DNA of 64,000 nucleotides from Paludibacteraceae bacterium (GTDB taxonomy: Bacteria > Bacteroidota > Bacteroidia > Bacteroidales > Paludibacteraceae), in assembly GCA_017556705.1 (NCBI GenBank), contig JAFYMG010000003.1:1-64000 (forward strand). Direction: 5' to 3'. The notes under the pieces were generated by a model. That model saw only the letters and a program-made list of their open reading frames with translations. It had not been told where the DNA came from and did not search any database. This document shows positions 8,106 to 16,650 of the stretch, in pieces (within the stretch, counting starts at the first letter, position 1; the number at the start of each line of letters is the position of its first letter). Both the position numbers and the translations under genes were made by a program.

Positions 8106-9156
8106 GAGACATTTAATTGATTCTGTTGACTTAACCACTGCCGAGGTAGATGTGATCATCAACCGCGCATTGGATATCATCAACAACCGCGAGATGTACG
8201 CCGAGGCTTGCCACGGCAAGAAACTCGCTACACTTTTCTACGAGCCAAGTACTCGTACTCGCCTTAGCTTCACGGCTGCGATGATGGAACTTGGTGGCAA
8301 TGTGCTTGGCTTCTCTGATGCCAAGAGCAGTAGCGTGAGCAAAGGCGAAACAGTAGCCGACACCATTCGTGTCGTTAGCTCGTTTGCAGACATCATCGCC
8401 ATGCGTCACTACAAAGAGGGTTCACCTCGTGTAGCTAGCGAATACAGCCGTATTCCTATCATCAACGCAGGTGACGGCGGACACGCTCACCCAACGCAAA
8501 CCCTTACCGACTTGCTCACCATCCGTCGTGAACTTGGTCATTTTGACCACCTCACTATCGGTCTTTGTGGTGACCTCAAGTACGGTCGTACTGTTCACTC
8601 GCTCATAAAGGCAATGAAGCGTTACGAGGGTGTTCACTTTGTATTGATCTCTCCAAAGGAGCTCCGTTTGCCAGACTATATGAAGCATGAATTGGGCGAT
8701 AATTACAGCGAATATGCTACTATCGAAGAAGCAATGCCTCTTCTCGATGTTTTGTACATGACTCGCGTACAACAAGAGCGTTTCGATGACCCTGCCGAGT
8801 ACGAGCGTCTGAAAGATGCCTTCATCCTCGATACTGAGAAGATGGCACTTGCCAAAGAGAATATGGTAGTACTTCACCCACTACCTCGCGTGAACGAGAT
8901 TACTGTGGATGTGGACAAAGACTCACGCGCAGCATATTTCCGCCAAGTAGAAAACGGCAAATATGTGCGTATGGCGCTCATCTACACCTTGCTCTCATGG
9001 AAAGATGCAGAGGAATTGCACCAAGTGGATACTGTCATTACAGACAAACTCTGCACCAATGACCGTTGCATCGTGACTACCGAACCTGTAGAAAAGAAAG
9101 CATATACTGATAAAGAAGGAGTTGTGCGTTGCTACTACTGCGACCACGCTTTGTAA
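8104..9156 (+). CDS. pyrB: Aspartate carbamoyltransferase with a fused PyrI-type zinc tail
   Basis: Condenses carbamoyl phosphate and aspartate. Carbamoyl-phosphate motif F-Y-E-P-S-T-R-T-R is at about 44-52; H-P-T-Q-T-L-T-D and H-P-L-P-R-V-N-E-I are also intact. After the usual end near residue 305 comes a 40-residue tail with cysteines 317, 322, 343 and 346 (x4, x20, x2). This matches the zinc-ribbon spacing of PyrI (x4, about x22, x2) and its C-I-x-x-x-E-P-V wording. The PyrI nucleotide-binding domain is absent, and no pyrI gene is in the window. I infer a fused, possibly unregulated or differently assembled enzyme. The stop codon abuts a heptamer array. Confidence 0.93.
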   Translation: MRHLIDSVDLTTAEVDVIINRALDIINNREMYAEACHGKKLATLFYEPSTRTRLSFTAAMMELGGNVLGFSDAKSSSVSKGETVADTIRVVSSFADIIAMRHYKEGSPRVASEYSRIPIINAGDGGHAHPTQTLTDLLTIRRELGHFDHLTIGLCGDLKYGRTVHSLIKAMKRYEGVHFVLISPKELRLPDYMKHELGDNYSEYATIEEAMPLLDVLYMTRVQQERFDDPAEYERLKDAFILDTEKMALAKENMVVLHPLPRVNEITVDVDKDSRAAYFRQVENGKYVRMALIYTLLSWKDAEELHQVDTVITDKLCTNDRCIVTTEPVEKKAYTDKEGVVRCYYCDHAL

Positions 9157-9184
9157 ACTATGAACTATGAGTGATAAGTGATAA
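9157..9184 (+). repeat. Left arm (family A) of four-helix-bundle cassette 1
   Basis: Four 7-bp units, ACTATGA, ACTATGA, GTGATAA and GTGATAA, immediately after the pyrB stop. The same family lies in opposite orientation beyond the cargo gene. Confidence 0.88.
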
Positions 9185-9195
9185 ACAATATAGTG

Positions 9196-9561
9196 ATGAA
9201 AGAAAGTTTGTTAAGGGAAAAGAGTAAAGCTTTTGCCATTCGGATAATCAAATTATATAAGTTCTTATTGAACGATAAAAAAGAGTTTGTTTTATCCAAG
9301 CAAATCCTTAGAAGTGGCACTAGTATTGGAGCTAATTTCGCGGAAGCAATTTATGGTGTTAGCGAAGCGGATTTCTTGAATAAACTTTCTATCGCACAAA
9401 AAGAAGCGAGCGAGACTATCTACTGGCTTGAGTTGTTATACGAAACAGAGTTTCTTACTAAAGAGCAGTTTAATAGCGTACACGCTGATGCTGAGGAATT
9501 ATTAAAAATACTTGCGGCATCTATTATCACAATGAAAAAGAAAAAACTCATAGTTCATTAA
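9196..9561 (+). CDS. Four-helix-bundle protein, 23S rRNA intervening-sequence-protein family
   Basis: A 121-residue helical protein with the family hallmarks: an opening K-A-F-A-I-R-I-I-K-L-Y segment, R-S-G-T-S-I-G-A-N-F-A-E-A in the second helix, and S-E-T-I-Y-W-L-E-L-L in the third. Relatives include the proteins of 23S rRNA intervening sequences and the Avd accessory protein of diversity-generating retroelements, both of which handle nucleic acid. ATG 9196 is chosen over the GTG at 9178, which is inside the left repeat arm. The final residues and the TAA are encoded by the inverted right arm. Its role here is unknown. Confidence 0.85.
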   Translation: MKESLLREKSKAFAIRIIKLYKFLLNDKKEFVLSKQILRSGTSIGANFAEAIYGVSEADFLNKLSIAQKEASETIYWLELLYETEFLTKEQFNSVHADAEELLKILAASIITMKKKKLIVH

Positions 9562-9605
9562 CTATCGAAAAAATTACTTATAGTTCATAACTCATAGTTT
9601 ATAAC
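9548..9605 (-). repeat. Inverted right arms (family A) of cassette 1
   Basis: Read on the minus strand, 9578-9605 is GTTATAA, ACTATGA, GTTATGA, ACTATAA; a shorter inner copy at 9548-9566 overlaps the cargo stop codon. These pair with the left arm at 9157-9184. Confidence 0.86.
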
Positions 9606-9615
9606 TTAATTAAAT

Positions 9616-11079
9616 ATGACTGATCGTATTTTACAAGAGGGACTCACATTCGATGATGTATTGCTTGTCCCAGCCTATTCAGAGGTACTTCCTCGTGAAG
9701 TGGACCTCAAATGCCAATTCACCCGTAACATCAGCCTCAATATCCCTGTGGTATCGGCTGCTATGGACACTGTCACAGAGTCCAAGATGGCCATCGCCAT
9801 CGCACGCGAAGGCGGTATTGGTGTGATCCACAAAAACATGTCTATCGCAGAGCAAGCGGCTGAAGTACGCCGTGTGAAACGTGCAGAGAACGGACTCATC
9901 TCCGATCCTATCACCATCTCGCCTAACCAAACTGTTGGCGATGCGGAGCAAATGATGCACGACAACCACATCGGTGGTATTCCTGTGGTGGACGAGGAGA
10001 ATAATCTCGTAGGTATCGTAACGAACCGTGACCTCCGTTTCCAAACGGATATGAGTCGCAAAATCGCTGAAGTCATGACCAGCGAGAACCTCATTACAAT
10101 CAGCTCTACAGATAATGATGTAGTGATGGCGGCCCTTCAGGCACATAAAGTGGAGAAATTGCCTGTGGTAGATGCCAACGGCAAACTCGTAGGCCTCGTT
10201 ACTTACAAAGATATCACCAAACTCAAAGACTTCCCTAATGCTTGCAAAGACAGCAAAGGTCGTCTTCGCTGTGCAGCTGGAGTGGGTATCACTCCTGACT
10301 TTATGGACCGCGTGGCTGCATTATATAAAGAAGGTGTAGATGCTGTGGTGCTTGACTCAGCACACGGCCACTCTAAGAACATCGTCAATGCACTCCGTAC
10401 CATCAAAGCTACTTACCCTAACCTCGACGTAGTAGTTGGTAACATCGCTACTGCTGAGGCTGCTAAGTACCTCGTTGAGAATGGTGCTGATGGTGTGAAG
10501 GTAGGTATCGGTCCTGGTAGTATCTGTACCACCCGTATCATCGCTGGTGTGGGTGTGCCACAATTGACAGCTATCTTTGAAGTAGCTGAAGCGCTCAAGG
10601 GTACTGGCGTACCAATGATTGCTGACGGTGGTCTTCGCTATTCTGGCGACGTGGTGAAAGCGCTTGCTGCTGGTGGCAACTGCGTGATGTGCGGCTCTAT
10701 GTTCGCAGGTACCGAAGAAGCGCCTGGCGACACCATCATCTACAACGGTCGTAAGTTCAAGTCTTATCGTGGCATGGGCTCTATCGATGCCATGAAAGCA
10801 GGTTCTGCTGATCGCTATTTCCAAGGTAAAGAGACTAATGTCAACAAACTTGTGCCAGAAGGTATTGTAGGCCGTGTGCCATACAAAGGTCATGTCTCTG
10901 AGACTATTTTCCAACTCATGGGCGGTCTTCGCTCAGGTATGGGATATGTAGGTGCGCACAATCTCACCGAACTCAAGTCGGCGAAGTTTGTGCGTGTTAC
11001 TGCTGCTGGTATGACCGAGAGTCACCCACACGACATCACCATCACCAGCGAAACTCCTAACTACACTCGCGGACAATAA
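9616..11079 (+). CDS. guaB: IMP dehydrogenase
   Basis: Oxidises IMP to XMP with NAD+, committing purines to GMP. A full-length 487-residue enzyme: barrel start T-F-D-D-V-L-L-V-P, two CBS domains at about residues 95-205, substrate phosphate loop G-P-G-S-I-C-T-T-R with the catalytic cysteine, and the flap Y-R-G-M-G-S. Placed directly before guaA, with which it forms the GMP branch; a 9-bp CTAG repeat array fills the gap between them. Spacing suggests co-transcription with the pyr genes upstream. Confidence 0.97.
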   Translation: MTDRILQEGLTFDDVLLVPAYSEVLPREVDLKCQFTRNISLNIPVVSAAMDTVTESKMAIAIAREGGIGVIHKNMSIAEQAAEVRRVKRAENGLISDPITISPNQTVGDAEQMMHDNHIGGIPVVDEENNLVGIVTNRDLRFQTDMSRKIAEVMTSENLITISSTDNDVVMAALQAHKVEKLPVVDANGKLVGLVTYKDITKLKDFPNACKDSKGRLRCAAGVGITPDFMDRVAALYKEGVDAVVLDSAHGHSKNIVNALRTIKATYPNLDVVVGNIATAEAAKYLVENGADGVKVGIGPGSICTTRIIAGVGVPQLTAIFEVAEALKGTGVPMIADGGLRYSGDVVKALAAGGNCVMCGSMFAGTEEAPGDTIIYNGRKFKSYRGMGSIDAMKAGSADRYFQGKETNVNKLVPEGIVGRVPYKGHVSETIFQLMGGLRSGMGYVGAHNLTELKSAKFVRVTAAGMTESHPHDITITSETPNYTRGQ

Positions 11080-11080
11080 A

Positions 11081-11125
11081 CTAGTACTACTAGACTAACT
11101 AGTTCAACTAGTCCAACTAGACTAA
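11081..11125 (+). repeat. Nonamer array, five CTAG-headed units
   Basis: CTAGTACTA, CTAGACTAA, CTAGTTCAA, CTAGTCCAA and CTAGACTAA in exact 9-bp register between guaB and guaA, starting 2 bp after the guaB stop. The unit contains partial ACTAGT palindromes. No other copy was seen in the window. Confidence 0.85.
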
Positions 11126-11146
11126 CAAATAAAAAATATAGCTTTT

Positions 11147-12415
11147 ATGCAAAAAATCATCATTCTCGATCTCGGATCAGAAACCACCCAAGTCATCGGA
11201 CGCCGCGTTCGTGAGTTGGACACTTTCTGCGAGGTCCTTCCTTACAACAAGTATCCAGAGGATGACAAAGACATTATCGGTCTTATTCTCTCTGGCGATA
11301 AGGATGCTGTAGAACAACCTGAGGTACTCCAAAACACCCTCAGCCAATTTTGCAGTTGCATCCCAGTGCTTAACATTGCTAAAGGCGAGCAACCTTCGGT
11401 AGAGGAGCTCCGTCCATTTGTGCTTGACACATGTCACAGCGCACAAGATTGGACTCCTGCTAACTTCGTAGAGACTACCGTAGCTGAACTCAAGGAGCAA
11501 ATCGGTACTGACCGTGTAATCCTTGCTCTCTCTGGTGGTGTAGATAGCTCTATCACAGCCGTACTCCTCAACCGTGCTATCGGCAATCAACTCACCTGTA
11601 TCTTCGTGGACCACGGATTGCTCCGCAAAGATGAGTTTGAGAACGTACTGCGCGACTACGAGTGCCTCGGTCTTAACGTAATCGGCGTAGATGCTAAAGC
11701 GCGTTTCTACGGTGACCTCGCTGGCGTGACTGATCCTGAGCAAAAACGTAAGATCATCGGCCGCGACTTTATCCAAGTATTCGATGAGGAAGCTAAGAAG
11801 ATCACAGACGCTAAATGGCTCGGTCAAGGTACCATCTACCCAGATATCATCGAGTCTATCAACCACTCTGGTAAGGTCATCAAATCGCACCACAATGTAG
11901 GTGGTCTACCTAAAGAGATGAACCTCAAACTCTGCGAACCACTTAAATTACTCTTTAAAGACGAGGTTCGCCGCATTGGTCGCTATATGGGTGTGCCTGA
12001 GCACCTTATAGGTCGCCATCCTTTCCCAGGTCCAGGTCTTGGTGTTCGTATCTTGGGCGATATCACTCCTGAGAAAGTACGCATCCTCCAAGAAGCTGAC
12101 GCTATCTATGTGAACATGCTTCGCGAGTGGAAAGATGAGAACGGCGTTGCGCTCTACGATAAGGTATGGCAAGCAGGTGCTATCCTTTTGAGTACCGTAC
12201 GCAGTACAGGTATGAAGGGCGATGTACGTACCTACGAGCATCCAGTAGCATTGCGCGCTGTATTGTCTGTCGATGCAATGACAGCCGACTGGGCACGTCT
12301 TCCATACGAGTTCATGGCTAAGGTTTCTAACGAGATCATCAACAAGGTACAAGGCGTTAACCGCGTTTGCTACGATATCTCTGCAAAACCACCCGCAACA
12401 ATCGAGTGGGAGTAA
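11147..12415 (+). CDS. guaA: GMP synthase with a shrunken, catalytically dead glutaminase domain
   Basis: Converts XMP to GMP. The ATP pyrophosphatase domain is complete: S-G-G-V-D-S-S at about residue 130, [16 protein letters not shown] and the dimerisation end K-P-P-A-T-I-E-W-E. The glutaminase domain, normally near 190 residues, is only about 95. It keeps the first strand ([10 protein letters not shown]) and I-L-S-G, but the nucleophile loop reads L-N-I-A-K-G-E-Q where active enzymes have G-I-C-Y-G, and the distal His-Glu region is missing. It therefore probably uses free ammonia or a separate glutaminase. Total length is 422 residues against the usual 510. Confidence 0.92.
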   Translation: MQKIIILDLGSETTQVIGRRVRELDTFCEVLPYNKYPEDDKDIIGLILSGDKDAVEQPEVLQNTLSQFCSCIPVLNIAKGEQPSVEELRPFVLDTCHSAQDWTPANFVETTVAELKEQIGTDRVILALSGGVDSSITAVLLNRAIGNQLTCIFVDHGLLRKDEFENVLRDYECLGLNVIGVDAKARFYGDLAGVTDPEQKRKIIGRDFIQVFDEEAKKITDAKWLGQGTIYPDIIESINHSGKVIKSHHNVGGLPKEMNLKLCEPLKLLFKDEVRRIGRYMGVPEHLIGRHPFPGPGLGVRILGDITPEKVRILQEADAIYVNMLREWKDENGVALYDKVWQAGAILLSTVRSTGMKGDVRTYEHPVALRAVLSVDAMTADWARLPYEFMAKVSNEIINKVQGVNRVCYDISAKPPATIEWE

Positions 12416-12448
12416 ATGCATCCTGCTATAGATTATTGAAAATAAGGA

Positions 12449-12474
12449 GAAAAGCGCAGAGATGCGCTTTTCTT
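12449..12474 (+). terminator. Terminator-like hairpin after guaA
   Basis: GAAAAGCGC at 12449-12457 pairs with GCGCTTTTC at 12464-12472 across a 6-nt loop. The T run overlaps the stem, so strength is moderate. It separates the nucleotide cluster from sdaA, which has its own promoter. Confidence 0.65.
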
Positions 12475-12514
12475 GTGTATAAACAGTAGGGGAATTTATA
12501 AATATGCTGAAAGA

Positions 12515-12546
12515 TTTGCACAATTCGTAGAAATGTTGTACCTTTG
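12515..12546 (+). promoter_or_regulatory. Promoter of sdaA-lysA
   Basis: TTTG at 12515-12518 and TACCTTTG at 12539-12546 with 20 bp between; sdaA starts 36 bp downstream. Confidence 0.75.
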
Positions 12547-12582
12547 TGGCGTAATTGCATAGATTTTGTAAATTATTGAACG

Positions 12583-13797
12583 ATGAAATCAATTCGTGAG
12601 ATATTTCGTATAGGTTATGGGCCTAGTTCTAGCCATACAATGGGTCCAAGAAAAGCAGCAGAATTGTTTCTGAATGCTTATCCTAGTGCAGCTCGCTACG
12701 AGGCGCATCTTTATGGTAGTCTTTCTGCTACAGGCAAGGGACACTTAACAGATGCAGCTATTATTGATGTTATCCCTTCTGTGGAGATTATATGGCATGA
12801 TGAGTTTTTGCCATATCATCCTAACGGTATGCGATTCAGCGCGTGGAACGGCGATGATGAATTGCTAGTTGAATGGACAGTCTATTCCGTAGGTGGTGGT
12901 GCGCTGGAAGAGGATTCCGACGGTATTAGGCTATTAGGAGATAAGGCTAATGGCGATAAGGCGGAGGATATCTATCCGCTCAAGCGTCTGAGCGATATCA
13001 AAGAATATTGTGATAAGATGGGTTGGGACTATTGGGAGTATGTAGAGCATTATGAGGGTAAAGAAATTTGGGACTATCTCCGCGAGGTATGGCAAGTAAT
13101 GCGAGAAGCAGTAGAGCGTGGATTAGATCACGAAGGTGTGTTGCCAGGTCCATTGCATTTGCGTCGCAAAGCTGCTAGTTATTATATCAAAGTAGCTGCG
13201 TATAAGGATAATCTTCGTACTCGAGGATTGGTGTTCTCCTATGCCCTTGCTGTGAGTGAGGAAAATGCTTCAGGTGGCAAGATTGTCACGGCGCCTACTT
13301 GTGGTTCGTGTGGCGTGTTGCCAGCTGTGTTGTATCATACATGGCGCTCGCGTGATTTCTCAGAGACGCGTATTTTGCATGCCTTGGCAACAGCTGGCTT
13401 AATAGGTAATGTGGTGAAGGAGAATGCCTCTATTTCAGGCGCAGAGGTGGGATGTCAGGGTGAAGTAGGTGTGGCTTGTGCAATGGCTTCAGCAGCAGTC
13501 AATCAACTATTTGGAGGCACGCTTGCGCAGATTGAGTATGCTGCGGAAATGGGCTTAGAGCATCACTTGGGCATGACTTGTGATCCTGTATGCGGTTTGG
13601 TACAGATACCTTGTATCGAGCGCAATGCCTTTGCTGCAGCGCGTGCGCTTGATAGTAATATGTATGCAGCGTTCTCTGATGGTACGCATAATGTCACCTT
13701 CGATAGGGTAGTGGAAGTGATGAAGCAAACAGGGCATGATCTGCCATCTCTATATAAGGAGACATCGCAAGGAGGTTTAGCAGCGACTCATGAATAA
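12583..13797 (+). CDS. sdaA: L-serine ammonia-lyase, single-chain iron-sulfur type, with repeat insertion
   Basis: Deaminates serine to pyruvate using a 4Fe-4S cluster. The N-terminal domain has G-P-S-S-S-H-T-M-G-P for serine binding. Candidate cluster cysteines lie in the C-terminal domain (A-P-T-C-G-S-C-G, M-T-C-D-P-V-C-G and I-P-C-I-E-R), and the length (404 aa) is normal. About residues 114-128 (I-R-L-L-G-D-K-A-N-G-D-K-A-E) are encoded by a repeat-like tract at 12921-12966 in the loop between the two domains. It overlaps lysA by 8 bp, so the two are translationally coupled. Confidence 0.94.
   Translation: MKSIREIFRIGYGPSSSHTMGPRKAAELFLNAYPSAARYEAHLYGSLSATGKGHLTDAAIIDVIPSVEIIWHDEFLPYHPNGMRFSAWNGDDELLVEWTVYSVGGGALEEDSDGIRLLGDKANGDKAEDIYPLKRLSDIKEYCDKMGWDYWEYVEHYEGKEIWDYLREVWQVMREAVERGLDHEGVLPGPLHLRRKAASYYIKVAAYKDNLRTRGLVFSYALAVSEENASGGKIVTAPTCGSCGVLPAVLYHTWRSRDFSETRILHALATAGLIGNVVKENASISGAEVGCQGEVGVACAMASAAVNQLFGGTLAQIEYAAEMGLEHHLGMTCDPVCGLVQIPCIERNAFAAARALDSNMYAAFSDGTHNVTFDRVVEVMKQTGHDLPSLYKETSQGGLAATHE
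12921..12966 (+). repeat. Family-B-like tract inside sdaA
   Basis: Units such as ATTAGGC, TATTAGG, GGCTAAT and GGCGATAAGG resemble the intergenic tract at 47156-47190 (GCTAATA, GGCGATGA, GGCTATTA). The reading frame is kept. Confidence 0.65.
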
Positions 13798-14944
13798 GAA
13801 TTTTCGAGATATTAGAACCCCTTTTTATTATTACGATACAGCGTTGTTACAAGCAACGTTGGATGCCGTACGTTGTGAGATATCTCAATACCCTGATTAC
13901 CATGTACATTACGCATTGAAAGCGAATGCTAATCCACGATTGTTGCAAATTATCCAACAAGCGGGATTTGGTGCTGATTGTGTGAGTGGTGGTGAGGTGC
14001 AGGCCGCTATTGATGCGGGTTTTCCTGCGGATAAAGTGGTGTATGCTGGAGTAGGGAAAAGTGACCGCGAGATCCTGACAGCGCTAAAGCACGATATATT
14101 CTGTTTTAATGTAGAGAGCATTCCAGAGTTGCAAGTTATCAATGAGTTAGCTAATAAAGAGGGCAAGGTGGCACGTGTGTGTTTGCGCATCAATCCCGAT
14201 GTTGAGGCTCACACACATACCCATATCATCACGGGTATGGCAGAGAATAAGTTTGGCATCGCATTACATGATATGATGCATGTGGTGGAGTTGGCAAATG
14301 AATTACCCAATATCTCTTTTGAAGGCTTGCATTTTCACATCGGTAGCCAAATCACCAATATGCAGGATTATGTGGCATTATGTCAACGTATCAATGAGAT
14401 ACAATTTATGCTCAATAAGCAGGGCATTTATCCTTTGGTGATTAATGTGGGTGGTGGACTAGGCATTGATTATCATGCTCCAGAAGAGCATCCGATTGCC
14501 AATTTTAAAGCCTATTTTCATGTTTTTGAACAGCATTTGCATTTGCGCCCAGAACAATCATTGCATTTTGAATTAGGGCGCTCAATTGTGGCACAATGTG
14601 GTAGTTTGATAACACAAGTATTGTATGTGAAGCAGACTGCAACCAAGCAATTTGCCATTGTGGATGCGGGTATGACGGAGTTGATACGCCCTGCATTGTA
14701 TCAAGCAAAGCACAAGATAGTTAATCTCACATCTAGGTCTGACACACAAGCGAAATACGATGTAGTAGGTCCTATTTGTGAGTCAAGCGATGTGTTTGAT
14801 AAAGATGTTTTACTACCGTTTACCCAACGAGGCGATATATTGGCGATACGTAGTGCTGGTGCCTATGGCGAAGTGATGGCGTCTACCTATAATTGTCGTA
14901 CTTTGGTTACAAGTTATACGGATAAAGAAGTGGTATTGTCTTGA
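13790..14944 (+). CDS. lysA: Diaminopimelate decarboxylase
   Basis: PLP enzyme making L-lysine from meso-diaminopimelate. The PLP lysine is in Y-A-L-K-A-N near residue 44; other motifs are H-I-G-S-Q-I, N-V-G-G-G-L-G-I-D-Y and the C-E-S-S-D active-site cysteine segment. Length (384 aa) is typical for the Bacteroidota form. No lysine-sensitive kinase is fused, unlike some gammaproteobacterial bifunctional forms. The pairing with sdaA is unexplained metabolically and may simply be co-expression. Confidence 0.94.
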   Translation: MNKNFRDIRTPFYYYDTALLQATLDAVRCEISQYPDYHVHYALKANANPRLLQIIQQAGFGADCVSGGEVQAAIDAGFPADKVVYAGVGKSDREILTALKHDIFCFNVESIPELQVINELANKEGKVARVCLRINPDVEAHTHTHIITGMAENKFGIALHDMMHVVELANELPNISFEGLHFHIGSQITNMQDYVALCQRINEIQFMLNKQGIYPLVINVGGGLGIDYHAPEEHPIANFKAYFHVFEQHLHLRPEQSLHFELGRSIVAQCGSLITQVLYVKQTATKQFAIVDAGMTELIRPALYQAKHKIVNLTSRSDTQAKYDVVGPICESSDVFDKDVLLPFTQRGDILAIRSAGAYGEVMASTYNCRTLVTSYTDKEVVLS

Positions 14945-14967
14945 TAAATTATTTGGCTAATTGTAAT

Positions 14968-15009
14968 TCCGCATAGTTGGTTGTATGACTGATTGTGCGG
15001 ATTTTTTTT
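14968..15009 (+). terminator. Rho-independent terminator after lysA
   Basis: TCCGCA at 14968-14973 pairs with TGCGGA at 14996-15001, followed by eight T. The loop is long (about 22 nt). Confidence 0.7.
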
Positions 15010-15092
15010 CATCATTACTATTGTTTAATGAATCCGTAAATTGGCAGTTTCAAGTAGCAAAAAAAATAATACGTAATAATTTTTAATTATTA

Positions 15093-15124
15093 TTTGTCCA
15101 TGTCAAAAAAAAATAGTATCTTTG
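15093..15124 (+). promoter_or_regulatory. Promoter of the V-type ATPase operon
   Basis: TTTG at 15093-15096 and TATCTTTG at 15117-15124, 20 bp apart; the first gene begins 45 bp downstream. No second promoter is evident before 23322, so the whole operon is probably one transcript. Confidence 0.75.
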
Positions 15125-15168
15125 CAGCGATTATGGTTTTTTGCGAATAAATCAAAAAAATATATACA

Positions 15169-15753
15169 ATGAATCTATCAGAATTGACCAACAAGATCTA
15201 CGCTGAGGGCGTGGAGAAAGGTAATGCCGAGGCAGCGCAAATCGTGGCTAAGGCACAAGAAGAGGCTGCTGCTATCGTAGCGAAAGCCGAGAAAGAGGCA
15301 GCAGAGAAATTGGCTGCCGCAGAGGCAAAATTGGCAGAGTTGGATAAGAATACCCGTGCCGAGTTGAAACTGTTTGCTGAGCAAAGTGTAAGCGCTCTCA
15401 AGACAGAGGTGACTAACCTCTTGACCGAGCAAGTGGCTGCTGACAGCGTGAAGGCTGCTACCGCTGATGCTAAGTTTATGCAAGGTGTGATTGCTACACT
15501 TGCAGAGCAAATGGCAAAAGAGGGCAATGTGACTATCGAAGCAAAAGATGCAGAGGCATTGAATGCTTACTTTGCTGCTAATGCAAAAGGTTTGCTTGAG
15601 AAAGGCGTGAAGATCAACGAGGTAAAGGGTATCAAGACCGACTTCGCTATCGTACCAGAGAAAGGTGGCTACAAGTTGACCTTCGGTGAGAAGGAGTTTG
15701 TAGAGTACTTTAAAGAGTTCTTGCGTCCACAGTTAATTGATTTGTTGTTCTAA
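15169..15753 (+). CDS. ntpE: V-type ATP synthase subunit E
   Basis: Peripheral-stalk subunit of the V/A-type ATPase. The first 75 residues are a long alanine/glutamate/lysine coiled-coil helix, followed by a compact alpha/beta end domain, as in the family; 194 residues is the expected size. It starts the operon. No subunit G/H partner gene is found nearby, as in other Bacteroidota and spirochaete operons of this layout. An F2 repeat palindrome follows the stop codon by 10 bp. Confidence 0.88.
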   Translation: MNLSELTNKIYAEGVEKGNAEAAQIVAKAQEEAAAIVAKAEKEAAEKLAAAEAKLAELDKNTRAELKLFAEQSVSALKTEVTNLLTEQVAADSVKAATADAKFMQGVIATLAEQMAKEGNVTIEAKDAEALNAYFAANAKGLLEKGVKINEVKGIKTDFAIVPEKGGYKLTFGEKEFVEYFKEFLRPQLIDLLF

Positions 15754-15762
15754 CATCAAATC

Positions 15763-15900
15763 AATGATGGTTAGCTTTGCTGAATGATTAGCTTCGCTGA
15801 ATAGTTAGCCCTCTGGGCTGAAACCCATTGCATGCAATGAATATTCACGAAGTAATTATCACGAAGTAACTATTCATGAGCGAAGCGAATAACCATCATT
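15763..15900. repeat. F2 element: 138-bp composite palindrome
   Basis: Outer arms AATGATGGTTA (15763-15773) and TAACCATCATT (15890-15900) are perfect inverted repeats, and the centre is CATTGCATGCAATG at 15826-15839. Each arm is itself a row of small hairpin units: TTAGCTTTGCTGAA, TTAGCTTCGCTGAA and TTAGCCCTCTGGGCTGAA on the left, and inverted relatives (CACGAAGTAA) on the right. It fills the gap between ntpE and the DUF2764 gene. Confidence 0.88.
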
Positions 15901-15919
15901 AACAACGTTAATTAAAATT

Positions 15920-16639
15920 ATGGGTTACGAATGTTTACTGGCTGGTTTGCCTGACTTGAAAGCGGGTGGTGAGGCTCCTATGTCGATGGGTGATTTGCTG
16001 ACATTGTTCGGCGAAACGCTGTCGGAGAAGGACTTGCACCTGCTGGACGTGTTGCGTATGCCATCTGATGCACCAGAGGTATTGGACCTGATTGCTCAAT
16101 ACGATGAAACAATCATTGGTCAGCCATCTTGGTGGGAAGATGCGCGTGAGGTGCTCTCAGAAGCTGACTTGCGCACGCAGGTGCTATACGAAATAGGTTT
16201 GACCAGCAAAAACCATTTCATTCGCAAATGGTTTGCCTTCAACCAAGATATGAACAATGTATTGGCTGCTACTATCTGTCGCCGTCACGGCTTTGATGTG
16301 CGCAAGGCAATCGTTGGTCATAATCCTGTGGCAGAGATCCTGCGTAAGGACTTGCCACAAAAGGATTTTGGTTTGGCAGGCGTGATGGACAACTTGGCGG
16401 AAGTGATGGCACTCGTGGAGATTGATAACCTCATGGAACGCGAGAAACAAATGGATGCTATCCGCTTTGCGTGGTTGGAGGAGAAAACATTGTTTGTGGA
16501 CTTCTCTTTGGAAAATGTGTTGGCTTACTACTTGCAAGCAGAGATGCTGAATCGCTGGGCTGTACTCACCGTAGAGCAAGGCGAGAAGGTCTTCCGCGAG
16601 TTGGTGAGTGGAATGAAAAAAGGAATCAATCTCGCGTAA
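15920..16639 (+). CDS. DUF2764 family V-ATPase operon protein
   Basis: A 239-residue helical protein that opens M-G-Y-E-C-L-L-A-G-L-P-D-L, the family signature. This family replaces the usual subunit C gene in V-ATPase operons of Bacteroidota, Chlamydiae and spirochaetes, so a rotor-to-ring connecting (subunit d/C-like) role is likely, though I rely on position and family for that. Many acidic residues and paired tryptophans (S-W-W-E) are seen. F2 repeats lie on both sides. Confidence 0.85.
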   Translation: MGYECLLAGLPDLKAGGEAPMSMGDLLTLFGETLSEKDLHLLDVLRMPSDAPEVLDLIAQYDETIIGQPSWWEDAREVLSEADLRTQVLYEIGLTSKNHFIRKWFAFNQDMNNVLAATICRRHGFDVRKAIVGHNPVAEILRKDLPQKDFGLAGVMDNLAEVMALVEIDNLMEREKQMDAIRFAWLEEKTLFVDFSLENVLAYYLQAEMLNRWAVLTVEQGEKVFRELVSGMKKGINLA

Positions 16640-16650
16640 GCAAGATGAAG

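Larger units (their letters stand above)
9157..9605. mobile_element. Putative repeat-flanked cassette 1 carrying a four-helix-bundle gene
   Basis: A 449-bp block between pyrB and guaB made of a direct heptamer arm, a single gene, and two inverted heptamer arms. The architecture (inverted arms around a four-helix-bundle gene) resembles 23S rRNA intervening sequences, but it sits in a biosynthetic operon. Mobility is inferred; no transposase or target duplication is seen. Confidence 0.4.

Noticed and set aside
9157..9605. Classical insertion sequence
   Set aside because: No transposase, no terminal target duplication seen; the cassette idea rests on inverted heptamer arms only.
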